Below, one piece after another: positions 47,355-57,368 of a stretch of 64,000 nt of DNA. Below the pieces are notes generated by a model. That model did no database searches and was not told where the DNA came from. It saw only the letters and a list, made by a program, of their open reading frames with translations. The stretch comes from Akebia trifoliata (taxonomy: Eukaryota > Streptophyta > Magnoliopsida > Ranunculales > Lardizabalaceae). Each line of letters starts with the position of its first letter. Within the stretch, counting starts at the first letter, position 1. Both the position numbers and the translations under genes were made by a program. The stretch is from positions 40,285,560 to 40,349,559 of the forward strand of contig CM030711.1 of the NCBI GenBank assembly GCA_017979445.1. The letters are read 5' to 3'.

Positions 47355-48379
47355 ATATATATATATTCAGAAATTTGTCTTGTGAATTTTTGGATTTTTT
47401 TTTTCATTTTTCTGAATTTGTTTTTTGAGGTGAAACAATCAATGTCTTAAAAGTTCATTCTCCTCTCCCCCCTGCAAGGGTAGATTTACAGTGGGAGCAC
47501 TTGCCTCCACAAGAAATTTCAAAGTCTATGGACTAGGGGCTATTGTGACAGCTTTGAGCGATGGATAACAAAATCTACCACTATTGCCCCCCCCCCCCCC
47601 ACAAAAAAAAACTCTACTCTTAGCTACCCTCACAAATATTGCTTTTCACTCTTAATTGCCCACACAAAATTTTCCTACTCTTGGTTACCCCCACATGGGC
47701 AAAATCGTGGCTCCACCCGTCCCCTATATATTTGTGACCTGAGAAACTCATGAAGAGAGAAACCTAGATCTTTTTGCTCTGTTTTATCTTCAACCTTTTC
47801 TCTTTTTTCCATGCAAAGAGACCCAAAATCATCTTCACAGATGTCATCTTGAACATTGAAATCGATTAACATTTTTTTTTCATTAGATCTAAAACATTGA
47901 TTTTAGATTTTTATTTTATTTTTTTTCATTTGTCACCTTTGATTTCATATTATTTCCTATGAAATTTGTGTTATAGAGATGGAAAAACCACAACTTCGAA
48001 TTTAAGAAGATTTTTTTTCATCAACTACTTCAATTTGATTTTGTACAAAATATAAAGGGAAAATTTCAAAGCAGTTTAAGTGTTTTATTTTATTAATTTT
48101 TCAATACACATGGCGTCATGCCATTGGTTCATCATCTTAGCACATACATTTCTAAACAACAAATCTCTGATCAAAATGGATCACCTTTTTTGCAAAAATT
48201 TGTGAACACAAGCAATAATTTTTATAGGCATGATTGAAGAGAAAGAATTAGAAAAACGAGAAAATAGAAAGAGTGCACCTTTTTTTTTTATTTGAGTGGA
48301 ATCCTACAAATTTGTAATGGGGGATTTTTAAGTGATGAAGTGCAATTGGTAATGGGAGGCATCGGTCCCATGTAATAAT
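47355..48379. other. Intergenic DNA with a family-7 half copy
   Basis: No gene seen. A poly(C) run lies near 47588. At about 48060-48180, ACACATGGCGTCATGCCATT, GGTTCATCATCTTAGCACAT and AACAACAAATCTCTG match one arm of the foldback at 27389-27607. Confidence 0.5.
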
Positions 48380-48874
48380 TAGGGGTGCAACTTGATTCAG
48401 TTTGAGGTCAAATTGGAATCGAACCGACAAAGGTCAGTTTCACTAAAGAAGAACCAGAACCGAACCAAATTCCAATGGAACCAAATTGAACTAAAGTCGG
48501 TTTGGTTTGGTTTGATTCTATGGGTTGCCATTATTCTATAAATTGGAAGAAATATTTTTTAATGAAAAAATAAATAAGTAATTTCATACAATAAATCACT
48601 AATCTTTTCATAAAAAGTCATTATTTTATCTATAAAATATCATTAATCTATGTCTTAACTCCTAAAATAATTCATAATAATTATTGTATACATATATTTT
48701 TATTTATTGCATAAGGACTCGGTTCTCGGTTTGGTTCAGTTCTATACAAGCTTGATCCGGGAATCTAATCAAATTGATCGATTTTCTGCAACTTATTCCA
48801 AATCGAACCAAACCACCCCAAAGCTATTGGTTTGATTAAGTTCTCAGTTTGAACTGGACCAAGTTGCATCCCTA
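48380..48874. mobile_element. hAT-type MITE with 8-bp TSD, copy 2
   Basis: A 495-bp element flanked by a perfect duplication GTAATAAT (48372-48379 and 48875-48882). Ends TAGGGGTGCAACTTGATTC and, in complement, TAGGGATGCAACTTGGTCC. Same family as 42096. Confidence 0.9.
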
Positions 48875-48882
48875 GTAATAAT

Positions 48883-49610
48883 ATAGTACTTATTTGACTT
48901 GCCAAATCAAAGGTTTCATCCATTGGACTGTCACTTGTTTGGAGCTTGAACCGATGGGGGCTAGCACCCCTTTCACCTTTGATCTTGTTTCCCTCCTTCC
49001 CATTGGATCACCATCAATCCCGACAACTAACAACACGGTTATAGAATATCCTCATACTTGCCACCACTATACCAATATAATTACATCAACACTTAGAAAA
49101 TTTAAGAACGAATTTCACAATTTTTACCAGATGAAGCTTGTTACCCATCTAACTTTACTTTATCAAATTTGTCTAAAAAATTTCACTTGCGGGGCCGAAT
49201 TAATAAAATAATGATGAAATTAGAAAAATTATAAATAATAAGGGGATTTTAGAAAATTGATTTTCAATAGAAAATAAGATGATCTAGAAGCAAAATCTTA
49301 AAAAAATAAATGAGAAAGGATTGTTTACTAACTTCTTGCAAGTCAAACACTTGGTGAAAACTGAATATATAGACCTAATTGTAGTATTTTTATTACAAAA
49401 TCTCCTTTGGAGTTCTGACAATTCCAAGGGAAACTTACTTTAGGAAGTTTGTTACCCACCGTAATTTACTTTATTAAATTTGTTATCATCAAACCTTGTA
49501 TTGGGGATCAACATCATAAAAGTCAAATTGATGTAGTTAATTTGTGGCATCCAAAAAACATGATCTAATGCCACGGGGTTATAAAACACAAATTCAAAGA
49601 ATTTTGATAA

Positions 49611-49650
<40 letters not shown>

Positions 49651-49899
49651 TTTTCACTATTGAATTTTAGTTTTACAATTGGGAGTTCGGTAGCCATCTA
49701 TTTTAAACACTTACTTTTTTTTGAATTTTTTTTTTTCTTTTGAATAGGAGTTCTTCCATTAAAACTGAAAGATTGTGGTGTTGGATTACTAATTTGATAA
49801 TCCATGTGGACCAAACAACCCTTAGTAAGATTTCAAATCTTACTTAATCATGCTAGCTTGATTCATAAATTAGGGTTTGTTCAATAACAAACTTAATAC
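48883..49899. other. Intergenic DNA with (GA)n and a family-6 fragment
   Basis: A (GA)n microsatellite lies at about 49611-49649. At 49745-49846 a family-6 fragment in reverse orientation reads GATTGTGGTGTTGGATTACT ... CCCTTAGTAAGATTTCAAAT. An open frame of 105 codons at 48894-49211 has no recognisable domain. Confidence 0.5.
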
Positions 49900-50442
49900 T
49901 AGGAGGGCACATTGGATCGGACCAAACTAAGAATCAAAGCGGACCAAAGCATTTCGGATTGGTTTGGTTCTTGGTTCGGAGAATCCTAGAACTGAACCGA
50001 ACCAAATTCATTATATATAACAAAGAAAAGCTCTCACTATTTGCTTTATGTATTCTAACAAATTTAATCACTAATCTGAGTGGTCTATATGACATGACCC
50101 TAACCATTTCATGAGTTTCAGTTTTGGAAACATTGCTAATGTTATTAACTAGATAATTGAGTAAATATTAACATTATATTGTCAATGTCATTCTCTTTGT
50201 TATGTCTTTTGATTGAAATCATTGATGGTCGTGAGTTTTTTAACTGTAAGATTTGATGATTGGTGTTTTCATATCTATATTTAGAAGACTCGATAATCGA
50301 ATTAATGTTAGTTTGGATTAGTTCGGTTCAAGGGGTTGTTGGTTCAATTCTAATTCTGAATTTATAGAACTGATCAAGTTTGATTCGATTCCAATTTTAC
50401 TCCCAATCCAAACCGAACCAAACCAAATCGTATGCACCCATA
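49900..50442. mobile_element. hAT-type MITE with 8-bp TSD, copy 3
   Basis: A 543-bp element, flanks CTTAATAC (49892-49899) and CTTAATAT (50443-50450), matching at 7 of 8 positions. Ends TAGGAGGGCACATTGG and, in complement, TATGGGTGCATACGATTTGG. More diverged than copies 1 and 2. Confidence 0.8.
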
Positions 50443-50704
50443 CTTAATATAACCCCCCCCCCCCCCTCTTAAATCTTGAGTTAGACTTTTAAGCAGACAA
50501 CCCGCTTCAAAATGTGAAGAAACCATGCTCCTTACATGACAAGTGTTATTTTGAATTTATTTTACGTCCTTACATTTATGCCAAATTTTGAAATAAAAAA
50601 TGCCACGTGTCATCTAATAGAGAGGGTACTTTCAAAATTTGAAGCGGCCTGACCCCTTAAAAGTTTTTTCCGTAAATCTTTCTAAAAAACTATTTATTGG
50701 CAGC
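50443..50704. other. Short intergenic stretch with poly(C)
   Basis: Contains a C run of about 14-16 at 50453-50466 and no gene. It ends at the target-site copy of the Ty3 element. Confidence 0.6.
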
Positions 50705-50709
50705 CACGT

Positions 50710-51292
50710 TGTCACGGCCCTATTCTTTCGAAGCGGGGTCGTGCGGCGCAAGGGGGTCAAATCCACTTGCAAGCCTGTAAAATGATCGTACACCACACAC
50801 ACGTAGCTAGCAAACAAGTAAACGAGGCAACACGTGATAAAGCCCGGAGGCAACTTTGTTGATATAATATTGATTACACGGTGCAACGCGTTATAAAAGC
50901 AAATAGATGCGTTACAAGCAATTGATGATCCCATGACACGCGGGACTTCCACGGAGCTGGGCTTCAAGGGCTTCAACAACGTGGGTGTAGGCCTGGAATT
51001 GGGATAGCACTGACACCCTTCCTACAAAGTGTATGCTAAGTCTTTACTAGATTTCCAGAAGGGAACATCAAAAGTAGAGGCCGGTCATACTCCCTTATTA
51101 CTAAAATGCCACTAAGCTAACAAGGATGCCCTGGCAGGGGGCTGACACGTACCCTAAGCAAACAGATATGCCCTGGTACGGGGGCTGACATGGCTTCATA
51201 ACGAGCCTTACATAGTATTACATAGGGGCTCCCGGGTGACTCCGGGGTGAGCTACACCTAAACTCTAGGTGTCAGAGTACATGGCCGTTACA
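50710..51292 (-). repeat. 3' LTR of the Ty3 element
   Basis: A 583-bp LTR. On the minus strand it starts TGTAACGGCCATGTACTC and ends GAATAGGGCCGTGACA, with the usual TG...CA termini. The polypurine tract GGTGGGGGAGAC abuts its start at about 51293-51304. Confidence 0.9.
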
Positions 51293-51303
51293 GTCTCCCC
51301 CAC

Positions 51304-54300
51304 CTATTCTGCAGACGTCATCGTCGCATTGTCCCTGACAAACTCTTCAATCTTCTGCTTGAATGGTTGTAGGTTCTCTGCTCTTTCCCAGGTGGCTTCA
51401 CATTCTGGCAAGTTCTTCCAAGTGACAAAGTACTCAATGTGCTGCTGCTTGCTTGAACTGCTGCTGACTTGACGCTCGGCGAGAACTTGGTCGACAACAC
51501 GTTCCGGCTGGATTGTTGAACGAGAAGGTGAACGTGTTGGAATGCTGCGTGCTGGATCTGCATGGAATGGCTTGAGACAGCTGGCATGGAAGACAGGGTG
51601 GATGTTGCGTAACCAGTGCGGTAACTTCAGCTTGTAGGAGACCTTGCCGACTCGAGAGAGGATGAGCATTGGACCTTCATAACGCTGTAGTAGACCCCTG
51701 TGTGCTCGCTGTACTCGGTTGAACCTTCTCAACTGATCTGTCTTGAGTAGAACTAAGTCACCAACTTTGAAACGATCTGGTCGACGATGTTCATCAGCCC
51801 ATTTCTTTATCCGCTTTGACGCTTTTTCAAGGTAAGATCTGGCAATTTCATTGTTGTCCTGCCAAAACTTAGCAAACTTGTACGCCCTTGGACACTGTCC
51901 CTGATATCCTGAAACAATAGTATGAGGAGTTAAAGGTTGTTGGCCAGTAATAAGTTCAAAAGGACTCTTGTTGGAGGAAGAGCTCTTCTGAAGGTTGAAA
52001 CAGAATTGTGCGACATCAAGTTGATTCGCCCAATCCTTTTGGTTAGCAATGACAAAATGCCTAAGATATTCCTCCAACATGGCATTAAATCTTTCAGTCT
52101 GCCCATCTGTTTGTGGATGTCCACTGGTCGAAAAGTCAAGCTGAGACCCAAGTAATCTGAACAATTCGGTCCAGAATCTTCCTGTAAATCTTGAATCTCT
52201 GTCACTGACAATGTTCTTGGGCACACCCCAATACTTGATGACATGCTTGAGGAACAAGTGCGCTGTTTCTTCTGCTGAGCAATATGTCGAGGTCGGTATA
52301 AATGTAGCATATTTGGAGAAACGGTCCACAACCACAAGGATGGACCCATACTCTGCAACCTTCGGCAAACCTGTGACAAAGTCCATAGAAACACTTTCCT
52401 AAGGCCTTTGGGGAACTGGAAGAGGTTCCAGTAGCCCGATAGGTTTGTCGCGCTCGATTTTGTCTTGCTGGCAAATGAGGCAGGTCCTCACATAGTCTAA
52501 CACATCATCACGGATGTTCGGCCAGTAGTATCCTCACTCTAGGAGAGCTAATGTGCTGCGCCAGCCCGGATGGCCAGCCCATGGAGTGTCGTGACACTCT
52601 TTCATCAGTTCTCGTCTTAGCCCGTCCGCACGTGGAACAAACATGCGGCTCTTGGTGGTATATAACAACCCATCCCGAAGCCAGAAACGGCGTGCTTTCC
52701 TCTTCTGCACCATATCCAATATGGCCTTCGCCTGGGGATCACTGTTCAAACCATCCTGAATTCTCTGCTGTAAAGTGCTGGTAACTTGAGAAACTTGTCG
52801 CTGAAGTGCTGCTAGCTCTGCTTTGCGACTCAAGGCATTGGTCACATTATTGTTCTTTCCTGGCTTGTAATCCATGGCCAAGTCAAACTCTGCGAGGAAT
52901 TCTTGTCAACGAGCCTGTTTCGGTGTCAACTTCTTCTGAGTCAGGAAATGGCTCACTGCCACATTATCAGTCTTCACATGAACTTGTGATCCTAACAAAT
53001 AATGTCTCCAAACTCTCAAACAGTGGACGACGGCTAACAACTCTTTCTCCTGTGCGGTGTAGCGTCTCTCAGCATCATTGAGCTTCCGACTTTCATAAGC
53101 AAGCGGATGCCCATCTTGTAACAACACTCCTCCAATAGCAAAGTCAGATGCATCTGTCTGAACTTCAAACGGCTTGGTGATGTCGGGTAGAGCTAAGACT
53201 GGGTCTTGCATAACAGCAAGCTTGAGGTCTTCAAATGCCTCATGACACTTGTCCGACCAGGACCAAGTGTGATCTTTCTTCAACAGGTCTGTGAGAGGTG
53301 CGGCTCTTTTGGAATAACCTTGGACGAAACGTCTATAATAGTTCACAAGACCGAGGAATGACCTGAGTTCTGTGACAGTAGAAGGGGTTTTTCATTCATC
53401 AATAGCTCGCACTTTCTCCATGTCCATCCGGATCTGTCCATTACCCACAACATGGCCAAGAAACATAATCTGCTCTTGGCGAATGAACACTACTCTATTC
53501 TGCTTAACATACAACTAATTGTCGCGAAGCACTTGAAATACCTGCGTAAATGTTGAACGTGCTCTTCTAAGGTAGAACTGTATACCACAATGTCATCGAG
53601 ATATACCACAACAAACTTGTCGAGGTACGGTCTAAAGAGGTCGTTCATCAAGGTGCAGAATGTCGCAGGTGCGTTCGTAAGGCCGAAGGGCATGACTAAG
53701 AACTCATAAGCACCATACCTGGTAGAACAGGTAGTTTTCGGCTCATCACCATCTGCAACCCGTACTTGATAGTACCCTGATCTCAAATCCAACTTGGAAA
53801 AGTACTTGGCTGCCCCAAGTTGATCAAACAAATCAGCAATCAGTGGAATCGGATACTTATTCTTGACGGTAACCTTGTTCAGTGCTCGGTAGTCTACACA
53901 AAGTCGCAATAACCCATCATGCTTCTTCTGGAATAAAACAGGCGCCCCATAAGGTGCCTTAGAAGGTCTAATAAATCCAGACTCCAGAAGTCCATCAAGT
54001 TGCTTGCGTAGCTCAGCTAGTTCCGGAGGACTCATCCTGTATGGCCCCTTTGCAGGAGGCTTGGTACCAGGTACTAGTTCGATTTGATGATCAATCGGCC
54101 TCGTGGCGGTAGGGTCTTCGGAAGCTCTTCCGGCATAACATCATCAAATTCAGTCAAAACTGTTTAACCAATGGGGGAGTTGAACTATGGTCCTGATCAT
54201 CAGGTTCAACTCGTAAGGTAGCAAGAAACGTTTGCTCACTTTCTTCAACCCTTTCTTCAGCTGAAGGGCTGAGATCATCTTTCCCTCTTCTTTACTTGTA

Positions 54301-54650
54301 GAAAGAGGAATGAAGCTTGGACTTTTACCTAGCAAGCCCAAAGTGTTGGCAAATGGCATCGGAACGGCCCTGTTCTGTCGCAGAAAGTCCATCCCAATGA
54401 TAACTCGAAACTCATCGAGTGGAACTACGAGAAGATCTAGCTTACCCTTCCATGGACCTATCTTGATGGCCACGGACTTGGCCGTCCCTTGTATAGGAGT
54501 GGCCGCGGAGTTAACAGCTTTCATACGGCTTGAATCCTGTTCGAGCCGGACATTGAGGCGCTTCGCCTCTGCAGGGGCAATGAAGCTATGCGTAGCTCCC
54601 GTATCTACCATTGCCTGGGGTGGTCTTACCACCAATCTCCACATCAACAT
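51304..54650 (-). pseudogene. Ty3 pol remnant: protease, RT, RNase H, integrase, chromodomain
   Basis: In minus-strand order: aspartic protease (MVDTGATHSFIAPAE, about 54610); reverse transcriptase (54035-53490, [20 protein letters not shown], then the YLDD box in [11 protein letters not shown]); RNase H (about 53240-52910, [13 protein letters not shown] and the downstream [12 protein letters not shown]); integrase with HHCC finger (CHDTPWAGHPGWRS ... CLICQQDK) and core (MDFVTGLP, SDRDSRFTGRFW, GHPQTDGQTERFN); a GPY/F-like module (LPHWLRNIHPVFHASCLKPF); and a C-terminal chromodomain (IEYFVTWKNLPECEATWER). In-frame stops occur at 53515-53517, 53392-53394, 52906-52908, 52534-52536 and 52399-52401. 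At least one frameshift lies after the YLDD box. Confidence 0.9.
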
Positions 54651-54718
54651 ACATGAGACCCTTACGCTGACGGATCGTCTTAGTCTCAGAGGTCTGTTTC
54701 ATTGCATTCAACAAGCAT

Positions 54719-55899
54719 TCAAGCATAGCCCATATGAGAAGATTCATCCTCATCTTTCTCACTTGAACTCTCGTGACTAGGGTCACTCTGGGAAGCTAAC
54801 AATGCATTCAACTTGCTTCTTTGTGGGCAATTGAACGTCTTATGAGGACCACCACACAAGTAACACTGAATCTTATTGCGGTGATTGTTGGACTGGGTAC
54901 CGGTGTTCTTCGAAGGGGAGGAATCCCGGTGGGATCTCTTGCTTGGACTGTGTCTAGATCCTCCATTTTTACCTTTGGAAGACCCATGGGTGTGTTCACT
55001 CTGCGAAGATGACCCTTTCGACTGATTGGATACCTTCTTCCTATTCCCATCCACGGGAGAATAGTCCGTCAACCGCTCAGCTGCGGCTATAGCAGTCGTG
55101 AGGTCTTGCACACGTTGTCTCTGTAGTTCTGCCTGAACCCAAGGCTTAAGCCCTTCTGTAAACGAGAACAGCTTGTCTTTCTCCGACATATCACGGATAT
55201 CAAGCATCAATGCGGAAAATTGTTTGACGTAGTCGTGCACGGTACCAGTATGTTGGAGTTGCCTCAACTTCCTGCGGGCAATGAACTCCACATTCTCGGG
55301 TAGGAACTGATTCTTCAGCTCCCTTTTGAGGTCTTCCCATGTATCGATGGAGCATTGGCCACTCTCCATCTCGGTGTACTTTGTTCGCCACCTTACTGCG
55401 CCACCATAGCTAGCGAAAGATACATAAAGAGTTGTTACTTTTACCTCTTCTGAATCCGGTCGAGCTGCACGGAAGTACTGTTCCATATCAAACAGGAAAT
55501 TCTCGAGCTCTTTCGCATCGCGTGCACCACTGAAGGCGCGTGGCTCGGGGACTCGCAAGCGCGAGGGAGGAGCATCACACACCGGTAGGCCCGCTCGTTA
55601 CCAACGGCTCTTACCAGGAGGCCTACCTTAGTAGTGAGCTCCGTATCTGTTCCTGTAACATGGCTATGGTTCCTCGGGTGTCTTCCTCGAGGTCAGTCAC
55701 TCTGGCTCGGAATGTCTCGGATCTTTCCTCCTCCTCCAGCGGTTCTGTCGATCATCCCATTGCGCAATACCATCAACTATCCCGGATAGCATAGCCTACC
55801 TACCTTTTCCTCTAATACCTCAATGCGTTCCTTGTTTGTACGTGGTGCTGGTGTGTTTGGAGCGGGTAGATCCGCGGTACTAGTAGTTCCTCTTACCAT
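54719..55899 (-). pseudogene. Ty3 gag remnant
   Basis: A start codon at 55899 opens MVRGTTSTADLPAPN and a short coiled region (KERIEVLEEKV). The frame is then broken before the long open part (55582-54719). That part holds the retrotransposon gag domain (ELENFLFDMEQYFRAARPDS, LPENVEFIARRKLRQLQ, VHDYVKQFSALMLDIRDMSE) and a CCHC-type zinc knuckle CYLCGGPHKTFNC, with the shortened spacing often seen in plant Ty3 elements. A frameshift or stop at 54719 separates it from protease. Confidence 0.88.
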
Positions 55900-55966
55900 C
55901 GTTCGCGTGAACTAAATGGAATCTCGGGGGAATAGCTAGGGGGAATACCAACTGTGCTCAAACAAC

Positions 55967-55984
55967 TGCTGCTCTGATACCAAC
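55967..55984 (-). other. Primer-binding site of the Ty3 element
   Basis: On the minus strand TTGGTATCAGAGCAGCAG follows the 5' LTR end. TGGTATCAGAGC is complementary to the 3' end of plant initiator methionine tRNA, the usual primer for this group. Two bases (GT) separate it from the LTR terminus. Confidence 0.9.
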
Positions 55985-56253
55985 TGTCACGGCCCTATTC
56001 TTTCGAAGCGGGGTCGTGCGGCGCAAGGGGGTCAAATCCACTTGCAAGCCTGTAAAATGATCGTACACCACACACACGTAGCTAGCAAACAAGTAAACGG
56101 GGCTGACACGTACCCTAAGCTAACAGATATGCCCTGGTACGGGGGCTGACATGGCTTCATAACGAGCCTTACATAGTATTACATAGGGGCTCCCGGGTGA
56201 CTCCGGGGCAAGCTACACCTAAACTCTAGGTGTCAGAGTACATGGCCGTTACA
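55985..56253 (-). repeat. 5' LTR of the Ty3 element, internally deleted
   Basis: Both LTR ends are present (plus strand TGTCACGGCCC ... GGCCGTTACA), but about 307 bp equivalent to about 50830-51137 of the other LTR is missing. The junction reads AAGTAAACGGGGCTGACACG. The remaining 269 bp differ little from the 3' LTR. Confidence 0.9.
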
Positions 56254-56255
56254 GT

Positions 56256-56676
56256 GGCATCCTTGTTAGCTTAGTGGCATTTTAGTAATAAGGGAGTATG
56301 ACCGGCCTCTACTTTTGATGTTCCCTTCTGGAAATCTAGTAAAGACTTAACATACACTTTGTAGAAAGGGTGTCAGTGCTATCCCAATCCCCGACCTACA
56401 ATCACGTTGTTGAAGCCCTTGAAGCCCAGCTCCGTGGAAGTCCCGCGTGTCATAGGATCATCAATTGCTTGTAACGCATCTATTTGCTTTTATAACGCGT
56501 TGCACCGTGTAATCAATATTATATCAACAAAGTTGCCTCCGGGCTTTATCACGTGTTGCCTCGTTTACTTGTTTACTAGCTACGTGTGTGTGGTGTACGA
56601 TCATTTTACAGGCTTGCAAGTGGATTTGACCCCCTTGCGCCGCACGACCCCGCTTCGAAAGAATAGGGCCGTGACA
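56256..56676 (+). repeat. Inverted LTR fragment at the outer end of the Ty3 element
   Basis: About 421 bp in reverse orientation to the adjacent LTR, equivalent to the complement of about 51132-50710. It begins GGCATCCTTGTTAGCTTAGT and ends AATAGGGCCGTGACA, directly followed by the CACGT flank. It carries the segment that the adjacent 5' LTR has lost. Confidence 0.9.
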
Positions 56677-56681
56677 CACGT

Positions 56682-57177
56682 ACACACCGTAACAACTGTG
56701 AAAGAGTTTTTAGTCGTTTTTTTTTTTTTTTTTCTCAAACACTCCTCAGTGTTTGCCACGTGTATAAAGTAATTTTATAATTAACATGGGTGGTTTGTAA
56801 ATTAGGAATGCTATTCAATACACGGGAATACATGTGATTGGAATATCCCAGATTTCAGTGAGCAAAATAAATTTCAGAGTTTTTTATCCCATAATAAGTC
56901 GTGATGAAGTTGGTCTCTTTACACAAATCAAATAACATTGCCATTGAACCATTGACTTTATACATGAAAAAAATCACAGACCAAGTTTACATAAAAAATT
57001 AGCAACTTTTTCTCCATTCCATGCTACATACATATGTAGAAAGCATATATAAACTCACTCTTAACTATTTAAGATTTGACTTTGGAAATGATAGAATTGA
57101 AGAACATGATTCATTTAGCCAACCCGAATCATTAGGATAAGGTTTTGTTGTTGTTTGCTTGTTTGAAGAAAAAATAA
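56682..57177. other. Intergenic DNA, no gene seen
   Basis: AT-rich with a poly(T) run near 56717. No coding frame or delimited repeat. Confidence 0.5.
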
Positions 57178-57368
57178 TAATAATAATTTTCTAATGCCCC
57201 TCCCTAACATATGTCTTTTGTCGTGGCATGTGTTAGAATTATAAATTCTTTTCTTAGGGATAGACAACTGCACATATTCATGGGGATGTACAGTTGTGTA
57301 TCCTGAGGGAGAAAACCTATGATTCTAACTCATGCCACATCAAGGGACGTTAGAAAATCACAGCTAAA
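57178..57368. mobile_element. Mutator-type palindromic MITE (family 3), diverged
   Basis: Arms ATTTTCTAATGCCCCTCCCT and, in complement, TGATTTTCTAACGTCCCTTG. Inner GTCGTGGCATG / GATGTGGCATG pair. Centre has GATAGACAACTGCACATATT and GTACAGTTGTGTATCC. The ends and target duplication are not precise. Confidence 0.6.

Larger units (their letters stand above)
50710..56676 (-). mobile_element. Degenerate Ty3/gypsy chromovirus retrotransposon
   Basis: A 6.0 kb element read on the minus strand. The flanks CACGT at 50705-50709 and 56677-56681 match as a 5-bp target duplication. Order from the right: inverted LTR fragment (56256-56676), internally deleted 5' LTR (55985-56253), primer-binding site, gag, protease, reverse transcriptase, RNase H, integrase with chromodomain, polypurine tract, 3' LTR (50710-51292). 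The chromodomain places it among plant chromoviruses; the clade is not assigned. Stops and frameshifts show it cannot encode its own proteins. Confidence 0.92.

Noticed and set aside
48894..49211. 105-codon open frame
   Set aside because: It starts at the edge of a transposon and shows no conserved domain.
54310..54780. 156-codon frame antisense to Ty3 gag-protease
   Set aside because: A shadow of the retrotransposon coding strand; no independent domain.
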